This document shows positions 51,393 through 60,323 of a DNA stretch of 64,000 nt, piece after piece. Origin of the DNA: Duganella guangzhouensis (GTDB taxonomy: Bacteria > Pseudomonadota > Gammaproteobacteria > Burkholderiales > Burkholderiaceae_D); contig NZ_WKJK01000003.1 of the NCBI RefSeq assembly GCF_009674535.1, positions 186,001-250,000 on the forward strand. The letters run 5' to 3'. Numbering within the stretch: position 1 is the stretch's first letter; the number at the start of each line of letters is the position of its first letter. The translations under genes and the position numbers were made by a program. The notes below the pieces were generated by a model that saw nothing but the letters and a program-made list of their open reading frames with translations, was not told where the DNA came from and did no database searches.

Positions 51393-53594
51393 ATGCCAGC
51401 AGATCCCCGCGCCCTGGACCACAGCGCAGACGCCATGATGCCCACCGAGGAGCAAATCCGGCAGCGCCTGCGGTTCCTTGAAATCAGCGCGGAGGATGTG
51501 GCGCTGCTGCGGCAAATCCATGCCACCTTGCTGCCACGCCTGCCACCGGTGATCGCCGCTTTTTACCGCCATCTGCAATCGGTGCCGGCGCTGCGGCCGC
51601 TGCTGGCCGATCCGGTGGTGCTGGACCGCCTGCACCAGCTACAGGGTGCCTACTTCCATTCGCTGACCGCCGGCGAGTATGACGCCGACTACGTGCGCCA
51701 CCGGCTACGCGTCGGCCTCGCCCATCAGCGCATCGGCCTGGCGCCGGAATGGTATATCGGCGCCTATCGAAAATACCTGGGCGACCTGGCACCGGTGCTG
51801 GCCGAGCTGCTGCACGACCGCCCGCAGCTATTCCTGCCCACCTACGGCGCGCTGATGAAAATCGCCTGCTTCGACATGGGCCTGGCGCTGGACACCTACA
51901 TCCAGGCCGGCCGCCAGCAACTGCGCGACAGCGAGACCCGCTTCCGTGCCGCCTTCGGCCAGGCCGCCGTGGGCCTGGCGCAGCTGTCGGCGGATGGCCG
52001 CTGGTTGCGCGTCAACCGCAAACTGCTCGACATCGTCGGCTACACCGAAGCCGAGCTGCTGGCCATGCACGTGTGGGATCTGGTCACACCGGAAGACTGG
52101 CAGATCGATGGTCCGCTGCTGCAGGCGCTGGCCAACGGCGAGCTGGAATCAACCTCGCGCGAAAAGCGCTACTTGTGCCGTAACGGCCAGCGCGTGTGGG
52201 TCAAAGCCACGGTGACGGCGATGAAGCTGGATACCGACCATGCCGCCACGCTGGTCGCGGTGATCGAGGACATCTCGCAGCGCAAGCAGTTCGAGGAAGA
52301 GCTGATGCACCTGGCGCGCCATGATGCCCTCACCGGCCTGGCCAACCGCACCTTGCTGCTGGACCGGGTGGCGCAGGCCATCGCGCAGGCGCGCCGCAGC
52401 GGCGCCCAGGTGGCGATGCTGTTCCTCGATCTGGACCGCTTCAAGACCATCAACGATAGCCTCGGCCACGATGCCGGCGACCGCGTGGTGATCGAAGTCG
52501 GCCGGCGTCTGAAACAGGCGGTGCGCGACGCCGACACCGTGGCGCGTCTGGGTGGCGACGAATTCGTGGTACTGCTGGCCGAACTGCCCAGCGAGCATAT
52601 CGCTGCCGCGCTGGCGCAGAAGGTCCTGAGCGCGCTGTTCAAACCTATGCTAATCCACGGCCACGAGCTGGCGCCGGCCTGCAGCATCGGCATCAGCCTG
52701 TATCCACGCGACGGCGCCGACGGCAAGACGCTGCTGAAGAACGCCGACGCCGCCATGTACCAGGCCAAGGCCCAGGGACGCGGCAACTACCAGTTTTATT
52801 CGGAAGAGATGAACGCGCGCACGCTGGATCGCCTGACGCTGGAGAGTGGCCTGCGGCACGCCATCGAACGCGGCGAGCTACAGCTGATGTACCAGCCGCA
52901 GATCGACCTGGCCAGCGGCGCGGTGATCGGCGCCGAAGCGCTGCTGCGCTGGCGTCAAGGCGGCGGCCAGCTGGTGATGCCGGACGCCTTCATCGCCATC
53001 GCCGAGGAAACCGGTTTGATCGTGCCGATCGGCGAATGGGTGCTGCGCACCGCCTGCGCCCAGCACGTGGCCTGGCAGCGCGCCGGCCTGCCCGAGCTGC
53101 GGGTGGCGGTCAACCTGTCGGCGCGCCAGTTCCGTCAGCCCGGCATGGACGCCATGGTGGCGCGGGTACTGGCGGAAACCGGCTGCCACGCCAGCGCGCT
53201 GGAACTGGAGATCACCGAATCGGTACTCATGGATCGCCCGGACAGCGCCGCGCAAACGCTGCAGCGCCTGAGCGAAATGGGCGTGCTGCTGGCGATCGAC
53301 GATTTCGGCACCGGCTATTCCAGCCTGTCCTACCTGAAGCGTTTCCCCATCAACGCGCTGAAGATAGACCGCTCCTTCGTGCGCGACATCCCGGCCGATG
53401 CCGACGATAGCGCCATCGCCGGCGCCGTCATCGCGCTGGCGCACAGCATGGGGCTGACGGTGGTGGCGGAAGGCGTGGAAACGCCGCAGCAGCGCGACTT
53501 CCTGCGCCAGCTGCATTGCGATCAGGCGCAGGGCTATCTGTTCAGCGAACCGGTCAGCGCCGCCACCCTGGCCGGCATGCTCCGCCGCGCTTGA
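51393..53594 (+). CDS. Globin-coupled PAS-GGDEF-EAL c-di-GMP enzyme
   Basis: This 733-residue cytosolic protein has a globin-coupled sensor domain (about 20-175) with a proximal His at 111 in the motif HQRIGLAPEWYIGAY. A PAS domain follows at about 180-300. The GGDEF domain (active GGDEF at 387-391, I-site RDAD at 378-381) and EAL domain (EAL at 515-517, DDFGTGYSSLSYLKR later) both keep their catalytic motifs. It should be a haem-based oxygen sensor that makes and/or degrades c-di-GMP. It lies 111 bp after the Pat-like gene and fits the low-oxygen theme nearby. A shorter start at 51435 is possible. Confidence 0.9.
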   Translation: MPADPRALDHSADAMMPTEEQIRQRLRFLEISAEDVALLRQIHATLLPRLPPVIAAFYRHLQSVPALRPLLADPVVLDRLHQLQGAYFHSLTAGEYDADYVRHRLRVGLAHQRIGLAPEWYIGAYRKYLGDLAPVLAELLHDRPQLFLPTYGALMKIACFDMGLALDTYIQAGRQQLRDSETRFRAAFGQAAVGLAQLSADGRWLRVNRKLLDIVGYTEAELLAMHVWDLVTPEDWQIDGPLLQALANGELESTSREKRYLCRNGQRVWVKATVTAMKLDTDHAATLVAVIEDISQRKQFEEELMHLARHDALTGLANRTLLLDRVAQAIAQARRSGAQVAMLFLDLDRFKTINDSLGHDAGDRVVIEVGRRLKQAVRDADTVARLGGDEFVVLLAELPSEHIAAALAQKVLSALFKPMLIHGHELAPACSIGISLYPRDGADGKTLLKNADAAMYQAKAQGRGNYQFYSEEMNARTLDRLTLESGLRHAIERGELQLMYQPQIDLASGAVIGAEALLRWRQGGGQLVMPDAFIAIAEETGLIVPIGEWVLRTACAQHVAWQRAGLPELRVAVNLSARQFRQPGMDAMVARVLAETGCHASALELEITESVLMDRPDSAAQTLQRLSEMGVLLAIDDFGTGYSSLSYLKRFPINALKIDRSFVRDIPADADDSAIAGAVIALAHSMGLTVVAEGVETPQQRDFLRQLHCDQAQGYLFSEPVSAATLAGMLRRA

Positions 53595-53622
53595 TCTGCG
53601 ACATTTTGTTTACCCCCGAGGT

Positions 53623-55650
53623 CTAGTCAACACCGTCGACTTCAACCAGGCTGTCGGCGAAGCTGCATGTCGTCAATTGTGCTTCCAGCTCGGTCTGCGG
53701 CGGCACATTGATCTCGCACGCACAATACGTGCCTTCGAAGTCGGTGCTGTCAAATCCCTTCAGCTTATAGACAGCCGACCTCAAGAAGCTGGTATAAAAC
53801 TCGGTTTTCGGCGATTTCGTCAAGGTGGCAATCACGGCATCGGCCAGCGACTCGCCGGCACCGATCCGGACCGGTGCCATCAGGGTAACCTCTTCCGTAC
53901 CGCGCATCACACCAAAGTAAGTCCCACCCGAACCTATCAAATTCAATAACGTGTCCCAATGACTGTAGCGCAGGCCGCTACTGTCATAGCCGTCGCGCAG
54001 ACAGGAGTTGGTGAGTACCAGGCCAAACACTCTGTTAATCTTGCTGCCTTCGGGGCGATCTTTGTCCCAGCCATCGATCTGGCTCAGGTCTTCGGCCAAC
54101 ACCGCACACTTGGCTTTGCACTGTCCAGCCTTTTGTTCAAGCCGTCCTTCCGTGTCATGGAATTCATACGCTTCGGCCGGCGACGGAATCGAGGCAATTT
54201 CGATGACAAAGGCGGTGTCGTCCACCACGATCAGCATATCGATTTCTTCATCCGGCTTCAGCGGCGGCTCCAGTCCGGCGCCCACAAAACGGATGCGCTC
54301 GCGGTATGGGCCGCGCCGGATCGCATCCAGCATGCCTTGCTCCAGCAGCTTTTCGTTAGCGGTTCCCTTTTTGCCGAACGCAGCCTTCAGCTTAGGATCG
54401 GCTTTGGCCCAGGCGCTCAAGACTCTGGCGTGATGGATGCCCTGCAACGGCCACCATAACAGCGCGACATCGTCGCCGCTCCGTAATAGTGGTTTGTCCC
54501 ACAGCGTCGCGCTTCTGGCCGCCGTAAAACAGAAAAAATCGAGGCACTCGGCCGCCTTGTCAGCCGACAGCTGAACACAGCGCTTGAGCGCGTCCAGCAC
54601 TTCTTCGCGCTTGAGGCAGCTTTCCAGTATGACCGTCAATTCCGCATCGCCCACAGTAGCCTCCCTGGCGCGAGCCAACATCATGAGCTGGCTGGCCATC
54701 AACGCCAGTTCGCCCCACACCACCAGCATTTCAGCAATGCTGAGACCTACTGCCGGATGTATCTTCTGGATAAAGCCGCTAAGTGCCGCATCCTGCAGGA
54801 TATTGCTTTCGCTGCGCGATGCCAATAAGGCATTACGGTCCGGCTCTGGAATCTGAAATGCTGGCACCGCACGCACAGCCAAGCGCCCATCTTCCAAGGT
54901 AATATGTGGCAAGAACACGCCGGGATGATGACCATCGTCACGGGTTTTCTTGAAATTTTCGATGTTTCTAGCAAGGAGAGCAGGCCGCCGTACCAGGTCC
55001 ACCGTGGCGCGCTGCGCCAGATCGCTGCAACTGTCGTCTACCGCATAGTTGCCTGTGTTCGGATCGACCAATACCTCCGCCTGCCACCAGATCACCGCAT
55101 TCCATACACGCTGGATGGACAGGCTGTGTTGGGCCAGCGCCATAAAATGATCGATGCCAGCACGGATGTCCACGGCCTCATTTGCTTCCGCCTCCATTTT
55201 CCCCAGTCCGGCGGTATGCCGCAACAACTTGAGGCTATTACAGATGCTGTCCACTGTCGCCTCCATCGGCACCTGCAAAGCGTGCTCATTGCCGGCGGCA
55301 TCGACAAAGCACTTTAATTCAAGCATCCGCTCGCCGGAGATGGCATCTTCTTCGCTAACCGCTTTTCCCCAACTGTCGAAGGCCATGCGCTGTACCTCGT
55401 TCACGCGCCGTGAAAAGTGCGGCACTAGTGCATCAATCGTCCGAAACCGCAGTTGCGACGCCAGATGATCCACACTGTTCTGTATCCGTCCAGCTTGCTG
55501 ACCCAGCACCAAGCCAAGCAGGTAGACATGATCATCACGGACAGAACCATCTCGCTCGACCTGATAGGCATTGTTCCAGGCATCGGTTTTAAAACCGAAT
55601 CCGGTCGGATTGGGCAGCGTGCCGGCTCTGATGGTTTGCACAAAACTCAT
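53623..55650 (-). CDS. Orphan protein of unknown function with degenerate nuclease-like C-terminal motif
   Basis: The 675-residue protein is mostly helical. I place the start at the ATG at 55650, preceded by GAGAAGGA; an ATG 12 codons upstream has only an A/T run before it. No signal peptide or membrane segment is visible. Residues 469-486 read EIDMLIVVDDTAFVIEIA: the acidic residues and the hydrophobic strand pattern match PD-(D/E)xK nucleases or NERD-like domains, but the last Lys is Ala, so nuclease activity is doubtful. A Lys/Gln-rich helix follows. It has no operon partner and looks somewhat A/T-richer than its neighbours. Function unknown. Confidence 0.7.
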   Translation of the reverse strand: MSFVQTIRAGTLPNPTGFGFKTDAWNNAYQVERDGSVRDDHVYLLGLVLGQQAGRIQNSVDHLASQLRFRTIDALVPHFSRRVNEVQRMAFDSWGKAVSEEDAISGERMLELKCFVDAAGNEHALQVPMEATVDSICNSLKLLRHTAGLGKMEAEANEAVDIRAGIDHFMALAQHSLSIQRVWNAVIWWQAEVLVDPNTGNYAVDDSCSDLAQRATVDLVRRPALLARNIENFKKTRDDGHHPGVFLPHITLEDGRLAVRAVPAFQIPEPDRNALLASRSESNILQDAALSGFIQKIHPAVGLSIAEMLVVWGELALMASQLMMLARAREATVGDAELTVILESCLKREEVLDALKRCVQLSADKAAECLDFFCFTAARSATLWDKPLLRSGDDVALLWWPLQGIHHARVLSAWAKADPKLKAAFGKKGTANEKLLEQGMLDAIRRGPYRERIRFVGAGLEPPLKPDEEIDMLIVVDDTAFVIEIASIPSPAEAYEFHDTEGRLEQKAGQCKAKCAVLAEDLSQIDGWDKDRPEGSKINRVFGLVLTNSCLRDGYDSSGLRYSHWDTLLNLIGSGGTYFGVMRGTEEVTLMAPVRIGAGESLADAVIATLTKSPKTEFYTSFLRSAVYKLKGFDSTDFEGTYCACEINVPPQTELEAQLTTCSFADSLVEVDGVD

Positions 55651-55741
55651 ACGGATATCCTTCTCAATACTCTTGACCTGCGACATTTTAAAAAAAATGC
55701 GGCCATCCTACACTGTTCCTTTTGGGTAGGAGAGATACACC

Positions 55742-56422
55742 ATGATGCTGCACATACCCGGCATCCTGACGCCGGATCAGGTGGCAACCATGCGCGCTAA
55801 ACTGGCTGGCGCCGACTGGGTCGACGGCCGTGCCACCGTCGGCAACCAGGGCGCGCAGGTCAAGCGCAACCAGCAGTTGGCCGAGGGCTCGCCGCTGGCC
55901 AGTGATCTCGGCAAAGTGGTGCTGGATGCGCTGTATCGCAGCCCGCTGTTTTTTTCGGCCGCGCTGCCGCTGCGTACTTGCCCGCCGCTGTTCAACAGCT
56001 ATTCGGGCGGCGGCACCTATGGTAACCATGTCGACGGCGCGATGCGTCGTGTGCATCCCGGCGGCCAATGGCTGCGCACCGACGTTTCGTCGACGCTGTT
56101 CCTGACCGATCCCGATGAATACGAAGGCGGCGAGTTGGTTGTCGAAGACACCTACGGTACGCACGAAGTCAAGCTGCCGGCCGGTGACCTGATCGTCTAC
56201 CCGTCGACCAGCATTCACCGCGTGGAACCGGTCACGCGCGGCGCGCGCGTCTGCTCATTCTTCTGGACCCAGAGCATGATCCGCGACGATGGCCGGCGCG
56301 GCATGCTGTTTGATCTGGACCGCAATATCCAGGCGCTGCGCGCCCGCCTCGGCGACTGCGAAGAACTGGTCAATCTCACAGGCCACTATCACAATCTGCT
56401 GCGGCAGTGGAGCGAGGCTTAG
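55742..56422 (+). CDS. piuC: Fe(II)/2-oxoglutarate dioxygenase, PKHD-type (PiuC/YbiX-like)
   Basis: The 226-residue enzyme has the HxD...H iron-binding triad: NHVDGAMR, then [15 protein letters not shown] with the second His and the 2-oxoglutarate-binding Arg. The opening [21 protein letters not shown] and the [19 protein letters not shown] segment are those of PiuC/YbiX. The family is linked to siderophore uptake, usually next to a TonB receptor, but here the neighbours are unrelated. It starts behind TAGGAGAG. The stop abuts the stop of the convergent LacI gene. Confidence 0.85.
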   Translation: MMLHIPGILTPDQVATMRAKLAGADWVDGRATVGNQGAQVKRNQQLAEGSPLASDLGKVVLDALYRSPLFFSAALPLRTCPPLFNSYSGGGTYGNHVDGAMRRVHPGGQWLRTDVSSTLFLTDPDEYEGGELVVEDTYGTHEVKLPAGDLIVYPSTSIHRVEPVTRGARVCSFFWTQSMIRDDGRRGMLFDLDRNIQALRARLGDCEELVNLTGHYHNLLRQWSEA

Positions 56423-57502
56423 TCAGGCATCGAGCGTAGTGGATTCGCGCACTTCCAGCGTGTACGGCATCAAGTGGTGCTTGAGCGTGGGCGCGTGGCC
56501 CGAGCGCTTTTCCTTCACTTGCTCGACCACCAGCTCCACTGCGGCCCGGCCCATATCACCGATCGGCTGGTGAATCGTGGTCAGCTCAGGCCACACGGTC
56601 ACCGCCACCGGCGTATCGTCGAAACCGGCGATGGCGAGATCTTCGGGCACTTGCAAATGCATGCCATGCGCGACCGCGATCGCCGCAGCCGCCATATCGT
56701 CGTTACTGGCGAAGATGGCGGTTGGCCGCACCTTCTGCGACAACAGCTCGCGCGCCGCCAGCAGGCCCGATCGGTAGGTGAACATGCCCTGTGCTATGCG
56801 CTCGGCCGGCACCTGCAGCCCTTCCTCGTGCATGGTGTCGATGAACGCCTGGTAGCGCAACTGCGCAGGCGTATGCTCAGGGTCGCCCTTGATGAAGGCG
56901 ATGTCGCGATGGCCGATCGACAGCAGGTATTTGGTCATCGAGCGCGCGCCGTCATAGTCGTCGATGCGCACGGCGGAAGCCTGCGGCGATGGTTTAGCGG
57001 TGGCCACCGCCACCGTCGGCATGCCGATTTCCTTCAAGTGCTTGAGCGCCGAGCGCGAGTCGCACAGCGGCGGCGGAATCAGCACGCCATCCGCGCCTTT
57101 GGCGATCAGGCGTTCGATGGCCTTGCGCTGGGTTTTCAGGTCTTCGCAGTGCTCCAGTATCAGCTCGGCGCCGCTGCGGCTGCACTGGCCCATGGCGCCG
57201 ACCAGGAAGGCGCTGAGGAAGGCCGCGCTGGGATTGCTGTACAACAGACCGACCCGCAAAGTCCCCACCCGCGCCGCGCGCGCGGCGACGTTCACTTTGT
57301 AACCCAGCTCCTCGATGGCCCGCATCACCTTCTCGCGGGTCTTTTCGCTGACGTGGGCGTTATCGTTGATAACCCGCGACACCGTCATGCCCGACACTTT
57401 GGCGCGTTCAGCGACATCGTACAACGTGACACCGGTGGCAGGACGTACGACCTCGTCCGGGCTGGCGGCTGGTTTTGGAGCTCGTGGCATAGGTGAATCC
57501 AT
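56423..57502 (-). CDS. LacI-family repressor of the uronate operon
   Basis: The 359-residue protein has an N-terminal LacI helix-turn-helix with TLYDVAERAKVSGMTVSRVIN and hinge region, and a periplasmic-binding-like effector domain (AIFASNDDMAAAAIAVAHG, IAGFDDTPVAVTVWPELTTIHQP). I use the ATG at 57502; ATGs at 57526 and 57490 are alternatives. An operator-like palindrome lies over its own start region and a second one at the promoter of the divergent kduI operon, so it probably represses both. The effector is likely a uronate catabolism intermediate. Confidence 0.85.
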   Translation of the reverse strand: MDSPMPRAPKPAASPDEVVRPATGVTLYDVAERAKVSGMTVSRVINDNAHVSEKTREKVMRAIEELGYKVNVAARAARVGTLRVGLLYSNPSAAFLSAFLVGAMGQCSRSGAELILEHCEDLKTQRKAIERLIAKGADGVLIPPPLCDSRSALKHLKEIGMPTVAVATAKPSPQASAVRIDDYDGARSMTKYLLSIGHRDIAFIKGDPEHTPAQLRYQAFIDTMHEEGLQVPAERIAQGMFTYRSGLLAARELLSQKVRPTAIFASNDDMAAAAIAVAHGMHLQVPEDLAIAGFDDTPVAVTVWPELTTIHQPIGDMGRAAVELVVEQVKEKRSGHAPTLKHHLMPYTLEVRESTTLDA

Positions 57503-57515
57503 GTTATCGATTAAA
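57502..57515 (-). promoter_or_regulatory. LacI-type operator at the repressor gene
   Basis: TGTTATCGATTAAA (plus strand) matches the palindrome TGTTATCGATAACA at 12 of 14 positions and overlaps the presumed start region of the LacI gene. It fits autoregulation. Confidence 0.5.
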
Positions 57516-57623
57516 TTTTTTGTCATCCTACCTGAGATACGCCAACTCGGCAAAAAAACCTGAAGTTTTCCTACATACCCGCCACATCTGGCCCGCTTGC
57601 CCTGCCCCGCATATTTTTGATCT

Positions 57624-57653
57624 TTGCATTTTTTAAAAAACCTCTGCTAGAAT
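57624..57653 (+). promoter_or_regulatory. Candidate promoter of the kduI operon
   Basis: A -35-like TTGCAT (57624-57629) and a -10-like TAGAAT (57648-57653) are separated by 18 bp. The operator begins on the last base of the -10, so a bound repressor would block polymerase. Confidence 0.5.
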
Positions 57654-57666
57654 GTGATCGATAACA
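57653..57666 (+). promoter_or_regulatory. LacI-type operator of the kduI operon
   Basis: TGTGATCGATAACA matches the perfect palindrome TGTTATCGATAACA at 13 of 14 positions and lies directly on the -10 of the promoter, 22 bp before the ATG of kduI. The same core is found at the repressor gene. Confidence 0.65.
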
Positions 57667-57687
57667 CGAACATTGGAGACCACCACG

Positions 57688-58536
57688 ATGTACGACCACA
57701 CCTACTACGCCACCCATCCGGACATGATGGCGCAGGCCAGCAACGACGACCTGCGGCGCCGCTACCTGATCGGTAACCTGTTCCAGCCGGAGCGCGTAAC
57801 CCTGAATTACAGCCATGATGAGCGCTTTGTCATCGGCGGCGCGCTGCCGCTGCGCGAGACGCTGGAACTGCCGCCGCAACCGGCAACGCCGGGAGAAGCG
57901 TCCGCGCCCTTCCTGGTGCGGCGCGAGCTGGGCCTCATCAACGTCGGTGCCGGCAGCGGCTGGGTGACGGTTGACGGCGCACGCATCGAACTGGCGCCGC
58001 GCGACGGCTTGTACATCCCCATGGGCAGCGCAGCGGTCAGCTTTAGCTCCGATGATGCCGCCAATCCCGCCCGCTTCTACCTGGCCTCCACGCCGGCTCA
58101 CGCCCGCTATGAACTGAAGAAAATCACCCACGCCACCGCCGTGCCGCTGGAGCGCGGTAGCCTGGAGACCTCGAACGCACGCATCATTTACCAGTACGTG
58201 ATACCGGGCGTGTGCCAGTCGGCGCAACTGCTGCTCGGCCTCACCGAGCTAAAAACCGGCAGCGTGTGGAACACCATGCCGCCGCATCTGCACGAGCGCC
58301 GCTCCGAGGTTTACTTTTACTTCAATGTCGCGCCGGAACAGCGCATCTTCCACTTCATGGGCCAACCCGACGCCGCGCGCCACATCGTGGTGGAGAACGA
58401 ACAGGCGGTGCTGTCGCCGCCTTGGTCGATCCACATGGGTTCCGGCACCGCCAATTACGCCTTCATCTGGGCCATGGGTGGCGAAAACCTCGACTACACC
58501 GACATGAAGGTGTTGGACATCTGCCAGCTCAAATAA
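57688..58536 (+). CDS. kduI: 5-dehydro-4-deoxy-D-glucuronate isomerase (KduI)
   Basis: The 282-residue cupin has the KduI zinc motif [15 protein letters not shown] (His, His, Glu) with a later [22 protein letters not shown] (fourth His). It interconverts 5-keto-4-deoxyuronate and 2,5-diketo-3-deoxygluconate in pectin/uronate breakdown. The ATG at 57688 follows GGAG; a TTG five codons upstream is in frame but unlikely. First gene of the operon, 9 bp before kduD. Confidence 0.92.
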   Translation: MYDHTYYATHPDMMAQASNDDLRRRYLIGNLFQPERVTLNYSHDERFVIGGALPLRETLELPPQPATPGEASAPFLVRRELGLINVGAGSGWVTVDGARIELAPRDGLYIPMGSAAVSFSSDDAANPARFYLASTPAHARYELKKITHATAVPLERGSLETSNARIIYQYVIPGVCQSAQLLLGLTELKTGSVWNTMPPHLHERRSEVYFYFNVAPEQRIFHFMGQPDAARHIVVENEQAVLSPPWSIHMGSGTANYAFIWAMGGENLDYTDMKVLDICQLK

Positions 58537-58545
58537 GAGGCAAGC

Positions 58546-59301
58546 ATGCACAATTTGTTTAACCTGAGCGGCCAGGTGGCGCTGGTCACCGGCGCCAACA
58601 CGGGCCTGGGACAAGCCATCGCCATCGCCCTGGCGCAGGCCGGCGCCGACATTGTGGCGGCCGGCCGCAGCGCGCCCACCGATACCGAAACCGCGGTGCG
58701 CGCCAACGGCCGCCGCTTCCATGCGGTGCAGGCCGACCTGGGGCAGCATGCGCAGCTGGCGGGGGTGGTGGAACAGGCGGTGGGCGCCATGGGCCGGCTC
58801 GACATCCTGGTCAACAACGCCGGCATCATCCACCGCGCCGATGCCGTTGACGTCACCGAAGAGGATTGGGACGCGGTGGTCGACACCAATCTGAAGTCCA
58901 TGTTCTTCCTGTCGCAGGCGGCGGCCCGTCACATGCTGGCCAACGGAGGCGGCAAGATCATCAACGTCGCCTCGCTGCTGTCGTTCCAGGGCGGCATCCG
59001 CGTGCCAGCCTACGCCGCCAGCAAAAGCGGCGTGGCCGGCCTGACGCACGCACTGGCCAATGAATGGGCGGCGCGCGGCATCAACGTCAACGCCATCGCG
59101 CCAGGCTACTTCGCCACCAATAACACCGCCGCGCTACGCCAGGATGCGGTGCGCGAACCGCAGATCCTGGCCCGCATTCCGGCCGGACGCTGGGGCCAGC
59201 CGTCCGACCTGAATGGCGCCGCCGTGTTCCTGGCCAGCGCCGCCAGCGATTACGTGCACGGCGTGGTGCTGCCGGTGGACGGCGGATGGCTGGCACGATG
59301 A
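58546..59301 (+). CDS. kduD: 2-dehydro-3-deoxy-D-gluconate 5-dehydrogenase (KduD)
   Basis: The 251-residue short-chain dehydrogenase has the cofactor motif TGANTGLGQAIAIAL, the NNAGIIHRA motif, catalytic Ser (ASLLSF) and YAASKSG (Tyr, Lys). KduD reduces 2,5-diketo-3-deoxygluconate to KDG, the step after KduI. It is cotranscribed with kduI and overlaps the kinase gene by 4 bp (ATGA). Confidence 0.92.
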   Translation: MHNLFNLSGQVALVTGANTGLGQAIAIALAQAGADIVAAGRSAPTDTETAVRANGRRFHAVQADLGQHAQLAGVVEQAVGAMGRLDILVNNAGIIHRADAVDVTEEDWDAVVDTNLKSMFFLSQAAARHMLANGGGKIINVASLLSFQGGIRVPAYAASKSGVAGLTHALANEWAARGINVNAIAPGYFATNNTAALRQDAVREPQILARIPAGRWGQPSDLNGAAVFLASAASDYVHGVVLPVDGGWLAR

Positions 59302-60323
59302 CGCTGTTCGCCCCCTCATCCGGCGCCGTGGTCTGTTACGGTGAACTGCTGCTGCGCATGGCCGCGCCGCGCGGCGAGCAACTGCTACAGCGGCCCGCGC
59401 TGGAAGTCTGCGTCGGCGGCGCCGAGGCCAATGTCGCGGTCTCACTGGCGCGGCTGGGCCACGCGGCGCGCTTCGTCGGCACTGTGCCGGATCATGCGCT
59501 GGGCTGGCATGCGCGCGACGTGCTGCGTGGTCACGGTGTGAATACCGATACGATCAGCGCGGACCAAGGCCGTATGGGCCTGTACTTCCTGATGCCGGGC
59601 GCCGTATTGCGCCCGTCGGAAGTGCTGTATGACCGCGCCGGTTCCGCCTTCGCGTTGCGCAGCGCCGCCGACTACGACTGGAACGCCGCGCTGGACGGCG
59701 CCGCGTGGCTGCACGTTTCCGGCGTCAGCCCCGCTGTCAGCGCCGAAGCCGGCCAGGCCACACTGGACGCGGTACGTCATGCGCGCCGGCTCGGCGTGCG
59801 CGTATCGTTCGATGGCAATTACCGCGCCAGCCTGTGGGCCGCGCGCGGCGAGGATGGCGCGGCACTGCTGACGCAAATCGTCGCCCAGGCCGACCTGGCA
59901 TTCATCGATCAGCGCGACATCGCCCTGCTACTGCGCGCTCCACAGTTGGCGCATGGCGAGCGCGCATCCGCCATCCGCGCCGCATTTGACGCCTGGCCGC
60001 AACTCAACGCCATCGCCGCCACCAGCCGCTCGCAACTCAGCGTGGAGCGCCACCAACTGGGCGCGACGCTGCATACCCGCGACGGCGAAACGGCCACGGC
60101 GCCGCCGCGCCAACTGGCCGACATCGTCGACCGCATCGGCACCGGCGACGCTTTCGCCGCCGCTCTGCTGCACGGCATACTGCGCGACTGGCGCGCGGCC
60201 GACTGTATCCGCTTCGCGCTAGCCGCCGCCTGTTCCAAACATAGCATTGCGGGCGACATGCACCCGCTGTCAGAGGCACAAATTCTCGCCACAATGGAAG
60301 GCTCGCTGGATGTCCGCCGCTGA
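59298..60323 (+). CDS. kdgK: PfkB-family sugar kinase, probably 2-keto-3-deoxygluconate kinase
   Basis: The 341-residue kinase has the PfkB marks VCVGGAEANVAVSLARLG and, at the C-terminus, DRIGTGDAFAAALLHG (anion hole and catalytic Asp). The VCYGELLLRM opening and the middle SFDGNYRASLW fit KDG kinases. It would phosphorylate KDG made by KduI/KduD. It overlaps kduD by ATGA and the next gene by 14 bp. Confidence 0.85.
   Translation: MTLFAPSSGAVVCYGELLLRMAAPRGEQLLQRPALEVCVGGAEANVAVSLARLGHAARFVGTVPDHALGWHARDVLRGHGVNTDTISADQGRMGLYFLMPGAVLRPSEVLYDRAGSAFALRSAADYDWNAALDGAAWLHVSGVSPAVSAEAGQATLDAVRHARRLGVRVSFDGNYRASLWAARGEDGAALLTQIVAQADLAFIDQRDIALLLRAPQLAHGERASAIRAAFDAWPQLNAIAATSRSQLSVERHQLGATLHTRDGETATAPPRQLADIVDRIGTGDAFAAALLHGILRDWRAADCIRFALAAACSKHSIAGDMHPLSEAQILATMEGSLDVRR

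Noticed and set aside
48705..51635. Open frame of about 976 codons opposite the Pat-like gene
   Set aside because: Its His/Arg/Gln-rich content is the usual antisense pattern. The plus-strand frame has clear CoA-binding, ATP-grasp and GNAT motifs.
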